The position numbers were made by a program, and so were the translations under genes. Positions 24,308 through 33,339 of a stretch of DNA of 64,000 nt are shown piece after piece. The notes beneath the pieces were generated by a model. It had not been told where the DNA came from. It saw only the letters and a list, made by a program, of their open reading frames with translations, and searched no databases. Positions within the stretch are counted from its first letter, which is position 1. The number at the start of each line of letters is the position of its first letter. This DNA is from Serratia marcescens subsp. marcescens ATCC 13880 (GTDB lineage Bacteria > Pseudomonadota > Gammaproteobacteria > Enterobacterales > Enterobacteriaceae). The stretch covers positions 2,790,001 to 2,854,000 of the forward strand of contig NZ_CP071238.1 of the NCBI RefSeq assembly GCF_017299535.1, written 5' to 3'.

Positions 24308-24622
24308 ATGAAGCTGTTTAAAGCCCTTTCAGCCTTGTGCATGGCAGCCGTTGTGGCGGTCGCGGTGAGCGCTTGCGCGCCGACGGCAAAATCAGAGGGA
24401 ACAGGCGGTTATATCGATGACACCGTGGTCACCACCAAAGTGAAATCGGCGTTGCTGGCGGATAAAAACATCAAGTCACGCGAGATCAGCGTAGAAACCT
24501 TTAAAGGGCGCGTACAGCTGAGCGGCTTCGTGACCTCCAGCGATGACGCCAACCGTGCGGTGCAGGTCACACGCGGCGTGGCCGGCGTGAAATCGGTTGA
24601 AAACGTGATGCAGGTTAAATAA
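24308..24622 (+). CDS. BON-domain lipoprotein
   Basis: This 104-residue protein has a lipoprotein signal peptide with lipobox VSAC and modified cysteine C23. It is followed by one BON domain (about 35-104) with the usual VKSALLADKNIKSREISVET and VQLSGFVTSSDDANRAV pattern. BON domains bind membranes or envelope components; close relatives are OsmY and YraP/DolP, which have two domains. GGAGAG at 24296-24301 is the ribosome site. The residue after C23 is Ala, not Asp, which favours outer-membrane sorting. It is a single gene; the 217-bp upstream region has AT-rich stretches that may hold its promoter. The exact role is unknown. Confidence 0.85.
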   Translation: MKLFKALSALCMAAVVAVAVSACAPTAKSEGTGGYIDDTVVTTKVKSALLADKNIKSREISVETFKGRVQLSGFVTSSDDANRAVQVTRGVAGVKSVENVMQVK

Positions 24623-24630
24623 TACCGACA

Positions 24631-24653
24631 CAGGGAGGCGCAACGCCTCCCTG
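24631..24653. terminator. Hairpin between BON gene and ompW
   Basis: CAGGGAGGCG (24631-24640) pairs perfectly with CGCCTCCCTG (24644-24653) between two convergent genes. It lacks a strong U tract on either side, so termination efficiency is uncertain. Confidence 0.6.
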
Positions 24654-24666
24654 CTTGCGGCCTTCA

Positions 24667-25299
24667 TCAGAAGCGGTAACCCGCCCCGAACATGAACACC
24701 CACGGATCCAGACGCGTATCGAAGCTGTGGTGCCCACCGTTCGCATCGTTGAAGCGAGTTTTGGTTTCGATGTTCATCCACCACACCGACATGTTCAGCA
24801 TCCAGTGCTCATCCAGGTTGTAATCCAGGCCGGCCTGCGCCGCCACGCCCCAGGAATCTTTCAGATCGAGGTCGCTCAACCCGGCGCTTTTGCCGTAGTC
24901 GTTGAACTTCTCGTCGAAGAAGGTGGTGTAGTTAACGCCGACGCCCAGGTAAGGACGCAGTTTGTCCTGCTTGTCGCCGAAATAGTATTGCGCCATCAGC
25001 GTAGGCGGCAGTTGGTGAACGGTCGCCAAATCAGTGCCGCCCAGCGTCACCTTGTGGCGGAATGGCGTTGCGGCCAACAACTCAACGCCGATGTTGTCCG
25101 TCACCATGTAACCGAAGGTCAGACCGAGCTGAGTGTTGTTTTTCGCATCCAGCGAACCTAACCCCAGTACGTTGTCCGAACCTGCATTTGGACGCACCGT
25201 CGCGGTGCCCGCGCGGAACAGGAAATCACCGGCCTGATGCGCACTTGCCAACATAGGCGCCATCATCGTCGCCAATACCATCAGAGTTGTCTTTTTCAT
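24667..25299 (-). CDS. ompW: Outer membrane protein OmpW
   Basis: OmpW is an eight-stranded beta-barrel porin for small hydrophobic compounds and a colicin S4 receptor in E. coli. The start was set at 25299 (MKKTTLMVLATMM), giving a clean signal peptide ending at ASAHQAGD; an upstream frame start adds four residues. The mature protein has the family block LPPTLMAQYYFG followed by LRPYLGVGVNYTTFF, and it ends in the barrel signature GAGYRF with a terminal Phe. A perfect FNR box lies 147 bp upstream, which fits the oxygen response known for ompW. Confidence 0.95.
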   Translation of the reverse strand: MKKTTLMVLATMMAPMLASAHQAGDFLFRAGTATVRPNAGSDNVLGLGSLDAKNNTQLGLTFGYMVTDNIGVELLAATPFRHKVTLGGTDLATVHQLPPTLMAQYYFGDKQDKLRPYLGVGVNYTTFFDEKFNDYGKSAGLSDLDLKDSWGVAAQAGLDYNLDEHWMLNMSVWWMNIETKTRFNDANGGHHSFDTRLDPWVFMFGAGYRF

Positions 25300-25445
25300 T
25301 ATCCATTCCATTTGTGTGGTTAATCGCTCGAGGGGGAATATACCTACTTTCGGGTATTTGTGATCCCATCGAGATCACATCTTATGTGTAAAAATTTAAA
25401 ATCCCACTAAAAACAAGGTTACCTAACCGTCTAATAAATCAAGGA

Positions 25446-25459
25446 TTGATCTGCATCAA
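25446..25459. promoter_or_regulatory. FNR box upstream of ompW
   Basis: TTGAT-CTGC-ATCAA (25446-25459) is an exact match to the FNR consensus TTGAT-N4-ATCAA. It lies between ompW and the divergent YkgJ-family gene and could act on either; E. coli ompW is known to respond to FNR. Confidence 0.75.
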
Positions 25460-25585
25460 AAAAACGATTTTGTTGCAAATTATCTACATGTTCAAATTTC
25501 TGTTGCGGAGAAAAATGCGGCTGAGGTAATTTCATTTTCCGTGTTGGTTTTGGTTGGTGCCGTGAGGAGTCGGTGGGCAATCAAG

Positions 25586-26026
25586 ATGAGCGAAATCCTT
25601 AATCCCTGTGTCAGCTGCGGCGCATGCTGCGGTTATTTTCGAGTGTCATTCTATTGGGCCGAAGCCGAAGACGGCGGCGGCACCGTTCCCCTTTCCTTAA
25701 CAGAGCCTTTGACCCCATTCCTGCGCTGCATGCAGGGGACCAACAGCAAGTCCCCCCGCTGTACCGCGCTGGACGGTGAAATAGGTAAAGCCGTTTCCTG
25801 CTCGATCTACCTTAATCGGCCCAGCCCGTGCAGGGAGTTCGATCAGTCCGGTGAAAACGGCCTGCGCAACGAAGCCTGCGATCGCGCCCGGGAACGCTAC
25901 GGCCTGCCGCCCTTGCCGGTGCCCTTGCCGCTATCGCTGTCTGACGCGACGATCGTTGAAGAAATAGGCGTAGTGCAATTCGCGGGGTGCCACAGCGGCG
26001 TGGAACAGGGTACAATCACCCACTGA
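25586..26026 (+). CDS. YkgJ family cysteine-cluster protein
   Basis: This 146-residue protein begins [18 protein letters not shown] and has the CxxCGxCC pattern plus later cysteines (RCMQ, RCTAL, CSIY, PCREF, CDRAR, CHSG). This is the layout of the YkgJ/UPF0153 family, predicted to bind zinc or an iron-sulfur cluster. The ATG at 25586 was preferred to an upstream ATG at 25541 because the extra 15 residues lack family similarity. It lies 34 bp upstream of yciC on the same strand and may be co-transcribed. Function is unknown. Confidence 0.85.
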   Translation: MSEILNPCVSCGACCGYFRVSFYWAEAEDGGGTVPLSLTEPLTPFLRCMQGTNSKSPRCTALDGEIGKAVSCSIYLNRPSPCREFDQSGENGLRNEACDRARERYGLPPLPVPLPLSLSDATIVEEIGVVQFAGCHSGVEQGTITH

Positions 26027-26060
26027 TTTATCTCTGTTTTCCCGACGCCAAGGAGTCTGC

Positions 26061-26813
26061 ATGCCTATCACGGCCAACGCTTTGTACCGTGACAGTTTTA
26101 ACTTTTTACGCAACCAACTGGCCAGCATCCTGATGCTGGCTTTGTTGACGGCGTTTATCTCCGTGCTGCTGAATCAGGCCTTCAGCCCTGATGCCGAACA
26201 GTTGGCGACGCTCGCTGCCACCACCAGCGATTTTGCTTCGTCTACCGGCATGGGCATTCAGGAAGTGATCCAGCAGATGACGCCGGAACAGCAGATGGTG
26301 TTGCTGAAAGTGTCGGCGGCCGCCACCTTCTCTGCGCTGGTCGGCAACGTGCTGCTGGTCGGCGGGATGCTGACGCTGATCCGTCTGGTGTCGCAAGGGC
26401 AACGCACCAGCGCCCTGCGCGCGCTCGGCGCCTCGGCACCCGACTTGCCGCGCCTGCTGCTGCTGCTGTTTATCTGCACCCTGCTGATCCAGCTCGGCCT
26501 GACGCTGTTTGTGGTGCCGGGCGTGCTGATGGCGATCGCCTTCGCGCTGGCGCCGGTGATCGCCTCCGTCGATAAAAAAGGCGTGTTCGCTTCGCTCAAG
26601 CTGAGCAGCAAATTGGCCTTCGCCAACGCGCGCGTGCTGGTGCCGGCGATGATGCTGTGGCTGGCGGCCAAGCTGCTGGTGCTGTTCCTGGTGAGCCATC
26701 TGTCGGTGCTGACGCCGAACGTCGCCAGCGTGGTGCTGACCGCGTTGAGCAATCTGGTCTCCGCTCTGCTGCTGATCTACCTGTTCCGGCTGTATATGCT
26801 GCTGCGCGGCTAA
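26061..26813 (+). CDS. yciC: Inner-membrane protein YciC (UPF0259)
   Basis: This is a 250-residue polytopic membrane protein of unknown role, conserved beside ompW in enterobacteria. About six hydrophobic helices are visible (about 19-38, 85-110, 130-155, 160-175, 195-215, 225-245). CAAGGAG precedes the ATG. The sequence is Leu/Ala-rich with a conserved N-terminal [12 protein letters not shown] strong terminator follows, shared with the convergent SulP gene. Confidence 0.92.
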   Translation: MPITANALYRDSFNFLRNQLASILMLALLTAFISVLLNQAFSPDAEQLATLAATTSDFASSTGMGIQEVIQQMTPEQQMVLLKVSAAATFSALVGNVLLVGGMLTLIRLVSQGQRTSALRALGASAPDLPRLLLLLFICTLLIQLGLTLFVVPGVLMAIAFALAPVIASVDKKGVFASLKLSSKLAFANARVLVPAMMLWLAAKLLVLFLVSHLSVLTPNVASVVLTALSNLVSALLLIYLFRLYMLLRG

Positions 26814-26835
26814 CGCCGGCGTCAGCAAAAACCAA

Positions 26836-26864
26836 GGGGCGCGCTTCGGCGCGCCCCTTTTTTT
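26836..26864. terminator. Terminator between yciC and the SulP gene
   Basis: GGGGCGCGC (26836-26844) pairs with GCGCGCCCC (26849-26857) around a TTCG tetraloop and is followed by seven T residues (26858-26864). Confidence 0.9.
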
Positions 26865-26866
26865 GT

Positions 26867-28570
26867 TTACCCCACCACGGCGGCTTCCGCCTGCTCCTTA
26901 CTCTGAATCAGCTTCAGCGCCAGATACAGATCCGGCACCAAAATCAACTCTTTATCGCGCCCTAAGCGGTTGATGCGGAACCAACGCGTCAGCTCGGTGC
27001 GGCGCCCCGCCAGCACCAGCTTTACGTTACGCTGTAACAGGTCGCGTTTCAGTTCGTCGATGGCCGCCAGCACGCTGATATCGGCATGGGTGAAACTGGC
27101 CACCGCATCCACCACCACCCAACGTGGCTGGAACGGCGTGCCGTCCACCAAATTGAGGATACGGCGTTTAAAATACGCCACGTTGAAATAGGTCAGCGGC
27201 GAATTGAAGCGATACATCATGACGCCAGGTACCGCCTTCACCCCATTGTTATTGCCCATGGAATGGATCATGCCTTCATCGTTGACGCCCAGCAGCTGTT
27301 CCGTCGGCCGGAAGACGGTGCGCAGAAACTGCATCAGCCCCAGCAACACCGCCAGCCCGATGCCGCTGATCACCCCCACCAACAGCACGCTAAGGAAGGT
27401 AAATAGCGCCAGGCGAAACGCCTGCGCGTTGCGACGGCGCAAGATCCAGATGCCACGGATGTCCAGCAGCGACCAGGCCGCATACATCAGCACCACACCC
27501 AATCCCGCCACCGGAATAAACTGCAGCGGCGCCATCAGAAACAGCAAGACAAAGGCGATGACCGCGGCGGCGATGATCGACACCAGTTGGCTCTTGCCGC
27601 CGTTGGCATCATTCACCGCGGTGCGCGAATCCGCGCCGCTGATGGCGAAACCTTGCGACAGCGCAGAGACGATATTCACCAGCCCCAGCGCGCGAAACTC
27701 GGCGTCGGCGTTCACCTCATAACCGTTTTTGGCGGCGAAGCTGCGGGCGGTGAGCATCATGCTGACAAAGCTCACCACCGCCAGGTTAAGCGCCGGGATC
27801 ACCATGTCGCGCAGCAAACCGGGCTGGAAGTCCGGCCACTGGACGATCGGCAGCACGCCGCTGAAACCGCCCACCGTCACCACGCCATGCTGCTGCAGGC
27901 CGCCCGCCCAGGTCACGAACGCCGCCAGCACGATAGCGAACAGCGGCGCCGGCCAGTTAGGCCGCCATTTTTTAAATCCAAGCAGCGTCACCAGCGTCAG
28001 CAACGACACCGCCATCGTCAGCCAGTCGCTGTGCAGCAAGTTACCGGGCAGCGCGTAGATGCGCTCGATCAGCTGTGCCGGGCGCACCGTGAACCCCAAC
28101 ACCTTGCCGATCTGATCGACAATAATGGTGATCGCCACCCCGTTCAGCAGCCCGCTGAGGATCGGCCGCGACAGCAAATCCGCCAGCGCCCCCAGCTTGA
28201 ACCGGCTGGCCAGCAGGCACCAGCCGCCCATCATGGCGGTCATCATAATGGTCAGTTGCCAATGGCGTTCCATATTGCCCGCTGCCAGCGGCGTCACCAC
28301 TGCGGCGATCACCGCGCAGGTGGCGGCGTCGGGCCCGACGATCAGCTGGCGCGACGAGCCGAACAGCGCGTAGGCCATCATCGGCAAGATACAGGAGTAG
28401 AGCCCCACTACCGGGCTGACCCCGGCCAGTTCGGCGTAGGCGATAGCCACCGGGAGGGCGACGGCGGCGACGGAAAGGCCGGCGCGAATATCCGGCTTGA
28501 GCCAGCTGCGTTGATAGCCCAATAAATGCGTCAAACCAGGCGTCAGGGCCTGGAGAGATTTCCACTGCAT
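26867..28570 (-). CDS. SulP family anion transporter with STAS domain
   Basis: This 567-residue membrane carrier belongs to the SLC26/SulP family, which moves sulfate, bicarbonate or dicarboxylates. The N-terminal Sulfate_transp domain starts with YAELAGVSPVVGLYSCILP (about 46-64) and has many hydrophobic helices up to about 420. A cytoplasmic STAS domain follows (about 440-550; VVVDAVASFTHADISVLAAIDEL). The length resembles E. coli DauA (YchM), but the location beside yciB is different, so orthology is not claimed and the substrate is unknown. It stands alone, convergent with yciC and divergent from yciB. Confidence 0.88.
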   Translation of the reverse strand: MQWKSLQALTPGLTHLLGYQRSWLKPDIRAGLSVAAVALPVAIAYAELAGVSPVVGLYSCILPMMAYALFGSSRQLIVGPDAATCAVIAAVVTPLAAGNMERHWQLTIMMTAMMGGWCLLASRFKLGALADLLSRPILSGLLNGVAITIIVDQIGKVLGFTVRPAQLIERIYALPGNLLHSDWLTMAVSLLTLVTLLGFKKWRPNWPAPLFAIVLAAFVTWAGGLQQHGVVTVGGFSGVLPIVQWPDFQPGLLRDMVIPALNLAVVSFVSMMLTARSFAAKNGYEVNADAEFRALGLVNIVSALSQGFAISGADSRTAVNDANGGKSQLVSIIAAAVIAFVLLFLMAPLQFIPVAGLGVVLMYAAWSLLDIRGIWILRRRNAQAFRLALFTFLSVLLVGVISGIGLAVLLGLMQFLRTVFRPTEQLLGVNDEGMIHSMGNNNGVKAVPGVMMYRFNSPLTYFNVAYFKRRILNLVDGTPFQPRWVVVDAVASFTHADISVLAAIDELKRDLLQRNVKLVLAGRRTELTRWFRINRLGRDKELILVPDLYLALKLIQSKEQAEAAVVG

Positions 28571-28791
28571 GTTGTTTTCCGCGGTAAATTATCTGGTTAT
28601 TATGACGTTTACTATGCGGCCTGCGGCCCGCGCTGGCAATCTGCCGGCGCTTTCTTGCGTAAGTTTATGCAAATTCCTGCTTTCGCGGCAGAAATCCGCC
28701 GGCCAAACGCCGATAATCGGCAACGCCCGGCGGTACACAGAGCTCGCCGAATCCGGTATAGTCGGCCGATGAACAGATGATGGATTGATTT

Positions 28792-29331
28792 ATGAAGCAG
28801 TTTCTTGATTTCCTCCCGCTAATTGTCTTTTTCGCTTTTTACAAGCTGTACGACATTTACGTCGCTTCCGGCGCGTTAATTGTCGCCACCGCGCTGGCGC
28901 TGGTGTTCACCTGGGTGAAATACCGCAAGATCGAGAAGATGACGCTGATCACCTTCCTGATGGTGCTGGTGTTCGGCACCCTGACGCTGGTGTTCCACAA
29001 CGATTTGTTCATCAAATGGAAGGTCACGGTGATTTACGCGCTGTTCGCGCTGGCGCTGCTGATCAGCCAATGGGTGCTCAAAAAACCGCTGGTTCAGCGC
29101 ATGCTGGGCAAAGAGTTGACGCTGCCGGACAAAGTGTGGAGCAACCTCAACCTGGCCTGGGCGGTCTTCTTCCTGGCCTGCGGCCTGGCGAACATCTATG
29201 TCGCCTTCTGGCTGCCGCAAAGCGTCTGGGTCAATTTCAAAGTCTTTGGCCTGACGGTACTGACGCTGGTCTTCACCCTCCTCAGCGGTATCTATATTTA
29301 CCGGCACATGCCGGAAGAACAGAAAAAATAG
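28792..29331 (+). CDS. yciB: Inner-membrane septation protein YciB
   Basis: YciB (IspZ, septation protein A) is an inner-membrane protein that contacts cell-elongation and division factors and influences envelope integrity. The 179-residue protein matches the family length and its conserved opening [21 protein letters not shown]. Five hydrophobic helices are visible, and conserved [20 protein letters not shown] is near 120-139. It lies 76 bp upstream of yciA, the usual order. Confidence 0.95.
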   Translation: MKQFLDFLPLIVFFAFYKLYDIYVASGALIVATALALVFTWVKYRKIEKMTLITFLMVLVFGTLTLVFHNDLFIKWKVTVIYALFALALLISQWVLKKPLVQRMLGKELTLPDKVWSNLNLAWAVFFLACGLANIYVAFWLPQSVWVNFKVFGLTVLTLVFTLLSGIYIYRHMPEEQKK

Positions 29332-29407
29332 TTACAAAATTGTTAATGCCTGCGGCGCTTGCCGCGGGCAGTATGATGTTATTCCCTCCTTTTAAAAGCA
29401 GACTGCT

Positions 29408-29836
29408 ATGACACAACAACGACCTTTACCCAGCGGCGAGCTGGTGCTGCGCACGCTGGCGATGCCGGCCGATACCAATGCCAACGGTGATATCTTCGGC
29501 GGCTGGCTGATGTCGCAAATGGATATCGGCGGCGCCATCCAGGCCAAAGAGATCGCCGAAGGGCGCGTGGTGACGGTGCGCGTAGACGGCATGACCTTCC
29601 TGAAACCGGTGGCGGTAGGCGACGTGGTTTGCTGCTATGCGCACTGTATCCGCACCGGGCGCAGCTCGATCACCATCAATATCGAAGTGTGGGTAAAGAA
29701 AGTTTCTTCCGCCCCGATCGGCCAGCGTTACCGGGCGACCGAAGCGGTGTTCACCTATGTGGCGGTCGATGCGGAAGGCAACTCACGCGCGCTGCCCGAG
29801 GGCAAAATGAACTTCCGCGTCGGCTTCGAAGAATAA
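29408..29836 (+). CDS. yciA: Acyl-CoA thioesterase YciA
   Basis: YciA is a hexameric hotdog-fold thioesterase that hydrolyses a broad range of short- and medium-chain acyl-CoAs. The 142-residue protein has the characteristic block MPADTNANGDIFGGWLMSQMD (about 18-38) with the catalytic Asp/Asn region, followed by RVVTVRVDGMTFLKPVAVGD. It is slightly longer than the 132-residue E. coli protein at the C-terminus. It converges with tonB across a bidirectional terminator, as in E. coli. Confidence 0.96.
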   Translation: MTQQRPLPSGELVLRTLAMPADTNANGDIFGGWLMSQMDIGGAIQAKEIAEGRVVTVRVDGMTFLKPVAVGDVVCCYAHCIRTGRSSITINIEVWVKKVSSAPIGQRYRATEAVFTYVAVDAEGNSRALPEGKMNFRVGFEE

Positions 29837-29860
29837 ACTGACGCTACATCGCAAATGCAA

Positions 29861-29893
29861 AAAGGGTCGCCGAGGCGACCCTTTCTTTTTGGT
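29861..29893. terminator. Bidirectional terminator between yciA and tonB
   Basis: AAAGGGTCGCC (29861-29871) and GGCGACCCTTT (29874-29884) form an 11-bp perfect stem with T-rich flanks on both strands; the homologous E. coli site is a known bidirectional terminator. Confidence 0.88.
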
Positions 29894-29903
29894 GTGACCG
29901 AAC

Positions 29904-30677
<774 letters not shown>

Positions 30678-30683
30678 TTAAAT

Positions 30684-30702
30684 GCAAATAGCAATCATAT
30701 TC
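30684..30702 (-). promoter_or_regulatory. Candidate Fur box upstream of tonB
   Basis: GCAAATAGCAATCATATTC (30684-30702) reads on the coding strand as GAATATGATTGCTATTTGC, matching about 11 of 19 positions of the Fur consensus, including the TGAT core. Its position 37 bp before the tonB start fits promoter overlap. Confidence 0.55.
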
Positions 30703-30842
30703 AATAACGAAAGGCAAACTATCGCTTTAATCGTCAGTATGCGCGGCTAAAACCAGCAAACTCATAAGGATATTAACCTGGCCGTTGCTTTTTTACCGCC
30801 GGAGCGACACGCTTCATTAACGTTTGGCCAGGCGTCAAAAAG

Positions 30843-30865
30843 TAAAAAACCCGCCGGAGCGGGTT
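30843..30865 (-). terminator. queH terminator
   Basis: AACCCGC (30848-30854) pairs with GCGGGTT (30859-30865) around CGGA; the adjacent A run supplies the U tract for the minus-strand queH transcript. Confidence 0.8.
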
Positions 30866-30883
30866 AATTGTGGTGAGTCAGCG

Positions 30884-31537
30884 TTATTCTTCATCGCCAT
30901 AGTAAAGCACGCCCAGCTTGATCAGCGGCCGCCCTTGCGCCTTACGGTGCAGGTTGGTGTCGCGCAGCGAATAGACGCAGCCGCAGTATTCCTGCTGATA
31001 GAAGCGTTCGCGCTTGCTGATCTCTATCATGCGCGACGAACCGCCCTTCTTGCGCCAGTTGTAATCCCAGTACACCAGATCGGGATACTTTTCCGCCGCG
31101 CGGATGCCGCAGTCGGTGATCTGCTGCATGTTCTTCCAACGCGAGATGCCCAGCGAGCTGGAGATAGTGTCGTAACCATGCTCATGCGCATACAGCGCCG
31201 TGCGCTCGAAACGCATGTCAAAACACATGGTGCAACGAATGCCGCGCTCCGGCTCATTCTCCATCCCCTTGGCGCGGGCGAACCAGTTGTCGGTGTCGTA
31301 ATCGGCATCGATAATCGGCACTCCGTGCTGCTCGGCGAAACGGATGTTCTCTTCCTTGCGCAGCAGATACTCTTTTTGCGGGTGAATGTTGGGGTTATAG
31401 AAGAAAATGGCATACTCGATCCCGGAGGCCTGAATCGCTTCCATCACCTCGCCGGAACAGGGCGCGCAGCATGAATGCAGCAGCAGTTTGTTTTTGCCCG
31501 ACGGCAAATCGAGTTTTTCCCTTACCAGTTCCGTCAT
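30884..31537 (-). CDS. queH: Epoxyqueuosine reductase QueH
   Basis: QueH (formerly DUF208) reduces epoxyqueuosine to queuosine in the tRNA wobble position of GUN anticodons, replacing the unrelated cobalamin enzyme QueG. The 217-residue protein carries the family cysteines: HSCCAPCS (C23, C24, C27), [10 protein letters not shown] (C102, C105) and EYCGCVYS (C185, C187). These serve cluster binding and an adjacent metal site. It has no close operon partner and lies between tonB and yciI on the strand of tonB. Confidence 0.93.
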   Translation of the reverse strand: MTELVREKLDLPSGKNKLLLHSCCAPCSGEVMEAIQASGIEYAIFFYNPNIHPQKEYLLRKEENIRFAEQHGVPIIDADYDTDNWFARAKGMENEPERGIRCTMCFDMRFERTALYAHEHGYDTISSSLGISRWKNMQQITDCGIRAAEKYPDLVYWDYNWRKKGGSSRMIEISKRERFYQQEYCGCVYSLRDTNLHRKAQGRPLIKLGVLYYGDEE

Positions 31538-31712
31538 GTCCTCACCTCAATGGCATATCAGTTTAAGCGCGCCGCACTATACGAATAAAAAGTAGCGGCT
31601 TCAAGGCATAAGCGCCAATCCGCGGGGAAATTCGCCCGATGCCGTTCCCCTGCCGCGCCTTTTGCGCTACCTTGGTAGCACCGTTTTATAGCCATGATTT
31701 TAAAGGTGAAAC

Positions 31713-32009
31713 ATGCTTTATCTGATCTACGCGCAAGACGTCCCCAACTCGCTGGAAAACCGTCTGGCGGTGCGCCCGGCGCACCTGGCGCGCCTGCAGG
31801 CGCTGCGCGACGCCGGCCGCCTGGTGGTCGCCGGCCCTAACCCGGCCATCGACAGCAACGATCCCGGCGCCGCCGGCTTTACCGGTTCGACGGTGATCGC
31901 CGAATTCGCCTCGCTGGCGGAAGCCCAGGCCTGGGCGCAGCAGGATCCGTACGTCGCCGCCGGCGTCTATGCCGACGTGACGGTGAAACCGTTCAAACAG
32001 GTGTTCTGA
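31713..32009 (+). CDS. yciI: YciI family protein
   Basis: YciI is a small ferredoxin-like-fold protein of unknown function. The 98-residue sequence equals E. coli YciI in length and shares [20 protein letters not shown], the conserved His in RPAHLARLQ, the [19 protein letters not shown] block and the ending VKPFKQVF. It is normally the gene next to clsA/yciY in E. coli; here nearly 17 kb of accessory DNA follows it. Confidence 0.95.
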   Translation: MLYLIYAQDVPNSLENRLAVRPAHLARLQALRDAGRLVVAGPNPAIDSNDPGAAGFTGSTVIAEFASLAEAQAWAQQDPYVAAGVYADVTVKPFKQVF

Positions 32010-32027
32010 TCTCCAGCCCTCCGAATA

Positions 32028-32058
32028 CCGGGAACGCCCGTTTGCGCGCCGTTCCCGG
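32028..32058. repeat. Inverted repeat downstream of yciI
   Basis: CCGGGAACG (32028-32036) pairs perfectly with CGTTCCCGG (32050-32058) across a 13-nt loop. It has no U tract but could fold at the end of the yciI message. Confidence 0.5.
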
Positions 32059-32180
32059 GTCAATGAGTGCTCTTGCCTAACCCGTCGGTAGAAAAAATGC
32101 CCTCCTTCCGGGGGCTGCCGCGCCGCCCGCCTATACTCTCCTGAACCAGCGGCATCGCCGCGAACTTCGGAGATCGACCG

Positions 32181-33131
32181 ATGCGACTCGACGTACACGC
32201 TCACCTGTGGAGCACAGAGTATCTGGATCTTTTGCAAGCGCATGGCGTAAACGAAGTCGCCGCCTATCGGCAATTGGGCGCCGGCCGCAGCGAGCGCGAA
32301 CTCGACGCGCGCTTTGCCCTGCTGGACAGCGCCGGCATCGACCTGCAAATCCTGTCCGCGACGCCGCTGTCGCCGCATCTGGAAGACGAGCAGGCGGCCG
32401 TTGATGCCGCGCGCCGGATCAATGATGAATATGCGGAGCTGGTAGCGCGTTATCCCACCCGTTTTCGGGCTATTGCTTCCTTTCCGCTGCCCCATATCGA
32501 CGCTGCGTTACGCGAGCTTGACAGAGCCCTTACCCAGCTTGGCATGTTGGGCGCCTGCATCACCACCTCGGTGCTCGGGCTGTCTATCGCCAATCCTCTG
32601 TTCGAGCCGCTCTATCAGGAACTCAATCGCCGCCGCAGCGTGCTGGCCATTCATCCCGCCGGCCGCGGCGCGCACTCGCCGCTCATCGCCGATTACGCTT
32701 TAACCTGGTCGATCGGCGCACCGATCGAAGACACGGTCGCGGCCATGCACTTTATCCTCAACGGCATCCCCCAACGCTTTCCGGAGATGAAAATCATTGT
32801 GCCGCATCTGGGCGGCCTGCTGCCGATGACGCTGGAACGCCTCGACCAAACCGTCGTGTGGGAAGCGCCGAATACGCCGGAACCCCCGAGCCGAGCCGCC
32901 CTGCGCATGTGGTACGACACGGTAGGCCACGATCAGGTGCCCGCGTTGCAAGCGGCGGCAGCGACGTTCGGCGCAGAGCGGCTGTTGTTCGGCACCGATT
33001 TCCCGTTCCAGCCGGGCGAACTGTTTCAAACCACGGTGGACTACATCCGGCGCGCGGGATTGCCGGAGGAAGACGTGAACGCCATTTTGGATCGCAATGC
33101 GGCTGCGCTGTTTGGGCTGGGTGCGGACTGA
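32181..33131 (+). CDS. Amidohydrolase_2 / ACMSD-like metal-dependent decarboxylase or hydrolase
   Basis: The 316-residue TIM-barrel protein belongs to the amidohydrolase_2 family (relatives include ACMSD, gamma-resorcylate and 6-methylsalicylate decarboxylases). Metal-binding residues are visible: H6 and H8 (DVHAHLW), H158 (AIHPAGRG), H209 (VPHLGG) and D273 (FGTDFPF). The substrate cannot be read from sequence. GGAG at 32168-32171 precedes the ATG. Its last 138 bp recur at 35726-35862 joined to a lacI fragment, which suggests that a LacI regulator once stood divergent to it. Confidence 0.85.
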   Translation: MRLDVHAHLWSTEYLDLLQAHGVNEVAAYRQLGAGRSERELDARFALLDSAGIDLQILSATPLSPHLEDEQAAVDAARRINDEYAELVARYPTRFRAIASFPLPHIDAALRELDRALTQLGMLGACITTSVLGLSIANPLFEPLYQELNRRRSVLAIHPAGRGAHSPLIADYALTWSIGAPIEDTVAAMHFILNGIPQRFPEMKIIVPHLGGLLPMTLERLDQTVVWEAPNTPEPPSRAALRMWYDTVGHDQVPALQAAAATFGAERLLFGTDFPFQPGELFQTTVDYIRRAGLPEEDVNAILDRNAAALFGLGAD

Positions 33132-33339
33132 AGATCCGTCCTCATTCAGTAACGGGTAGGAGACTCCATTCCGGCCCCGGATTTCGGTTAGCTCAAGTGG
33201 GCTTTATGCGGTCATTTAACGCTGTGCTTCACGCAGGCCAGCGACAGCCGCGCATAACGCTGCGTCCACAATGTCGCACACCCCTCGTAATTACGGGATG
33301 TGCGACATGTCGTGAACCGGTCAATGTTGGGAAACTGCG
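33132..33339. other. Intergenic region between amidohydrolase and tailspike gene
   Basis: This 208-bp gap separates convergent genes. Apart from the palindrome at 33271-33308 no gene or clear site was seen. Confidence 0.5.
33271..33308. repeat. 38-bp imperfect palindrome
   Basis: ATGTCGCACA (33271-33280) and TGTGCGACAT (33299-33308) are perfect inverted arms. The interior continues the pairing with CCC/GGG and GTAATTAC, leaving a small bulge. There is no U tract, so it may be a protein-binding or recombination site, or a structure at the end of two convergent messages. Confidence 0.75.
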
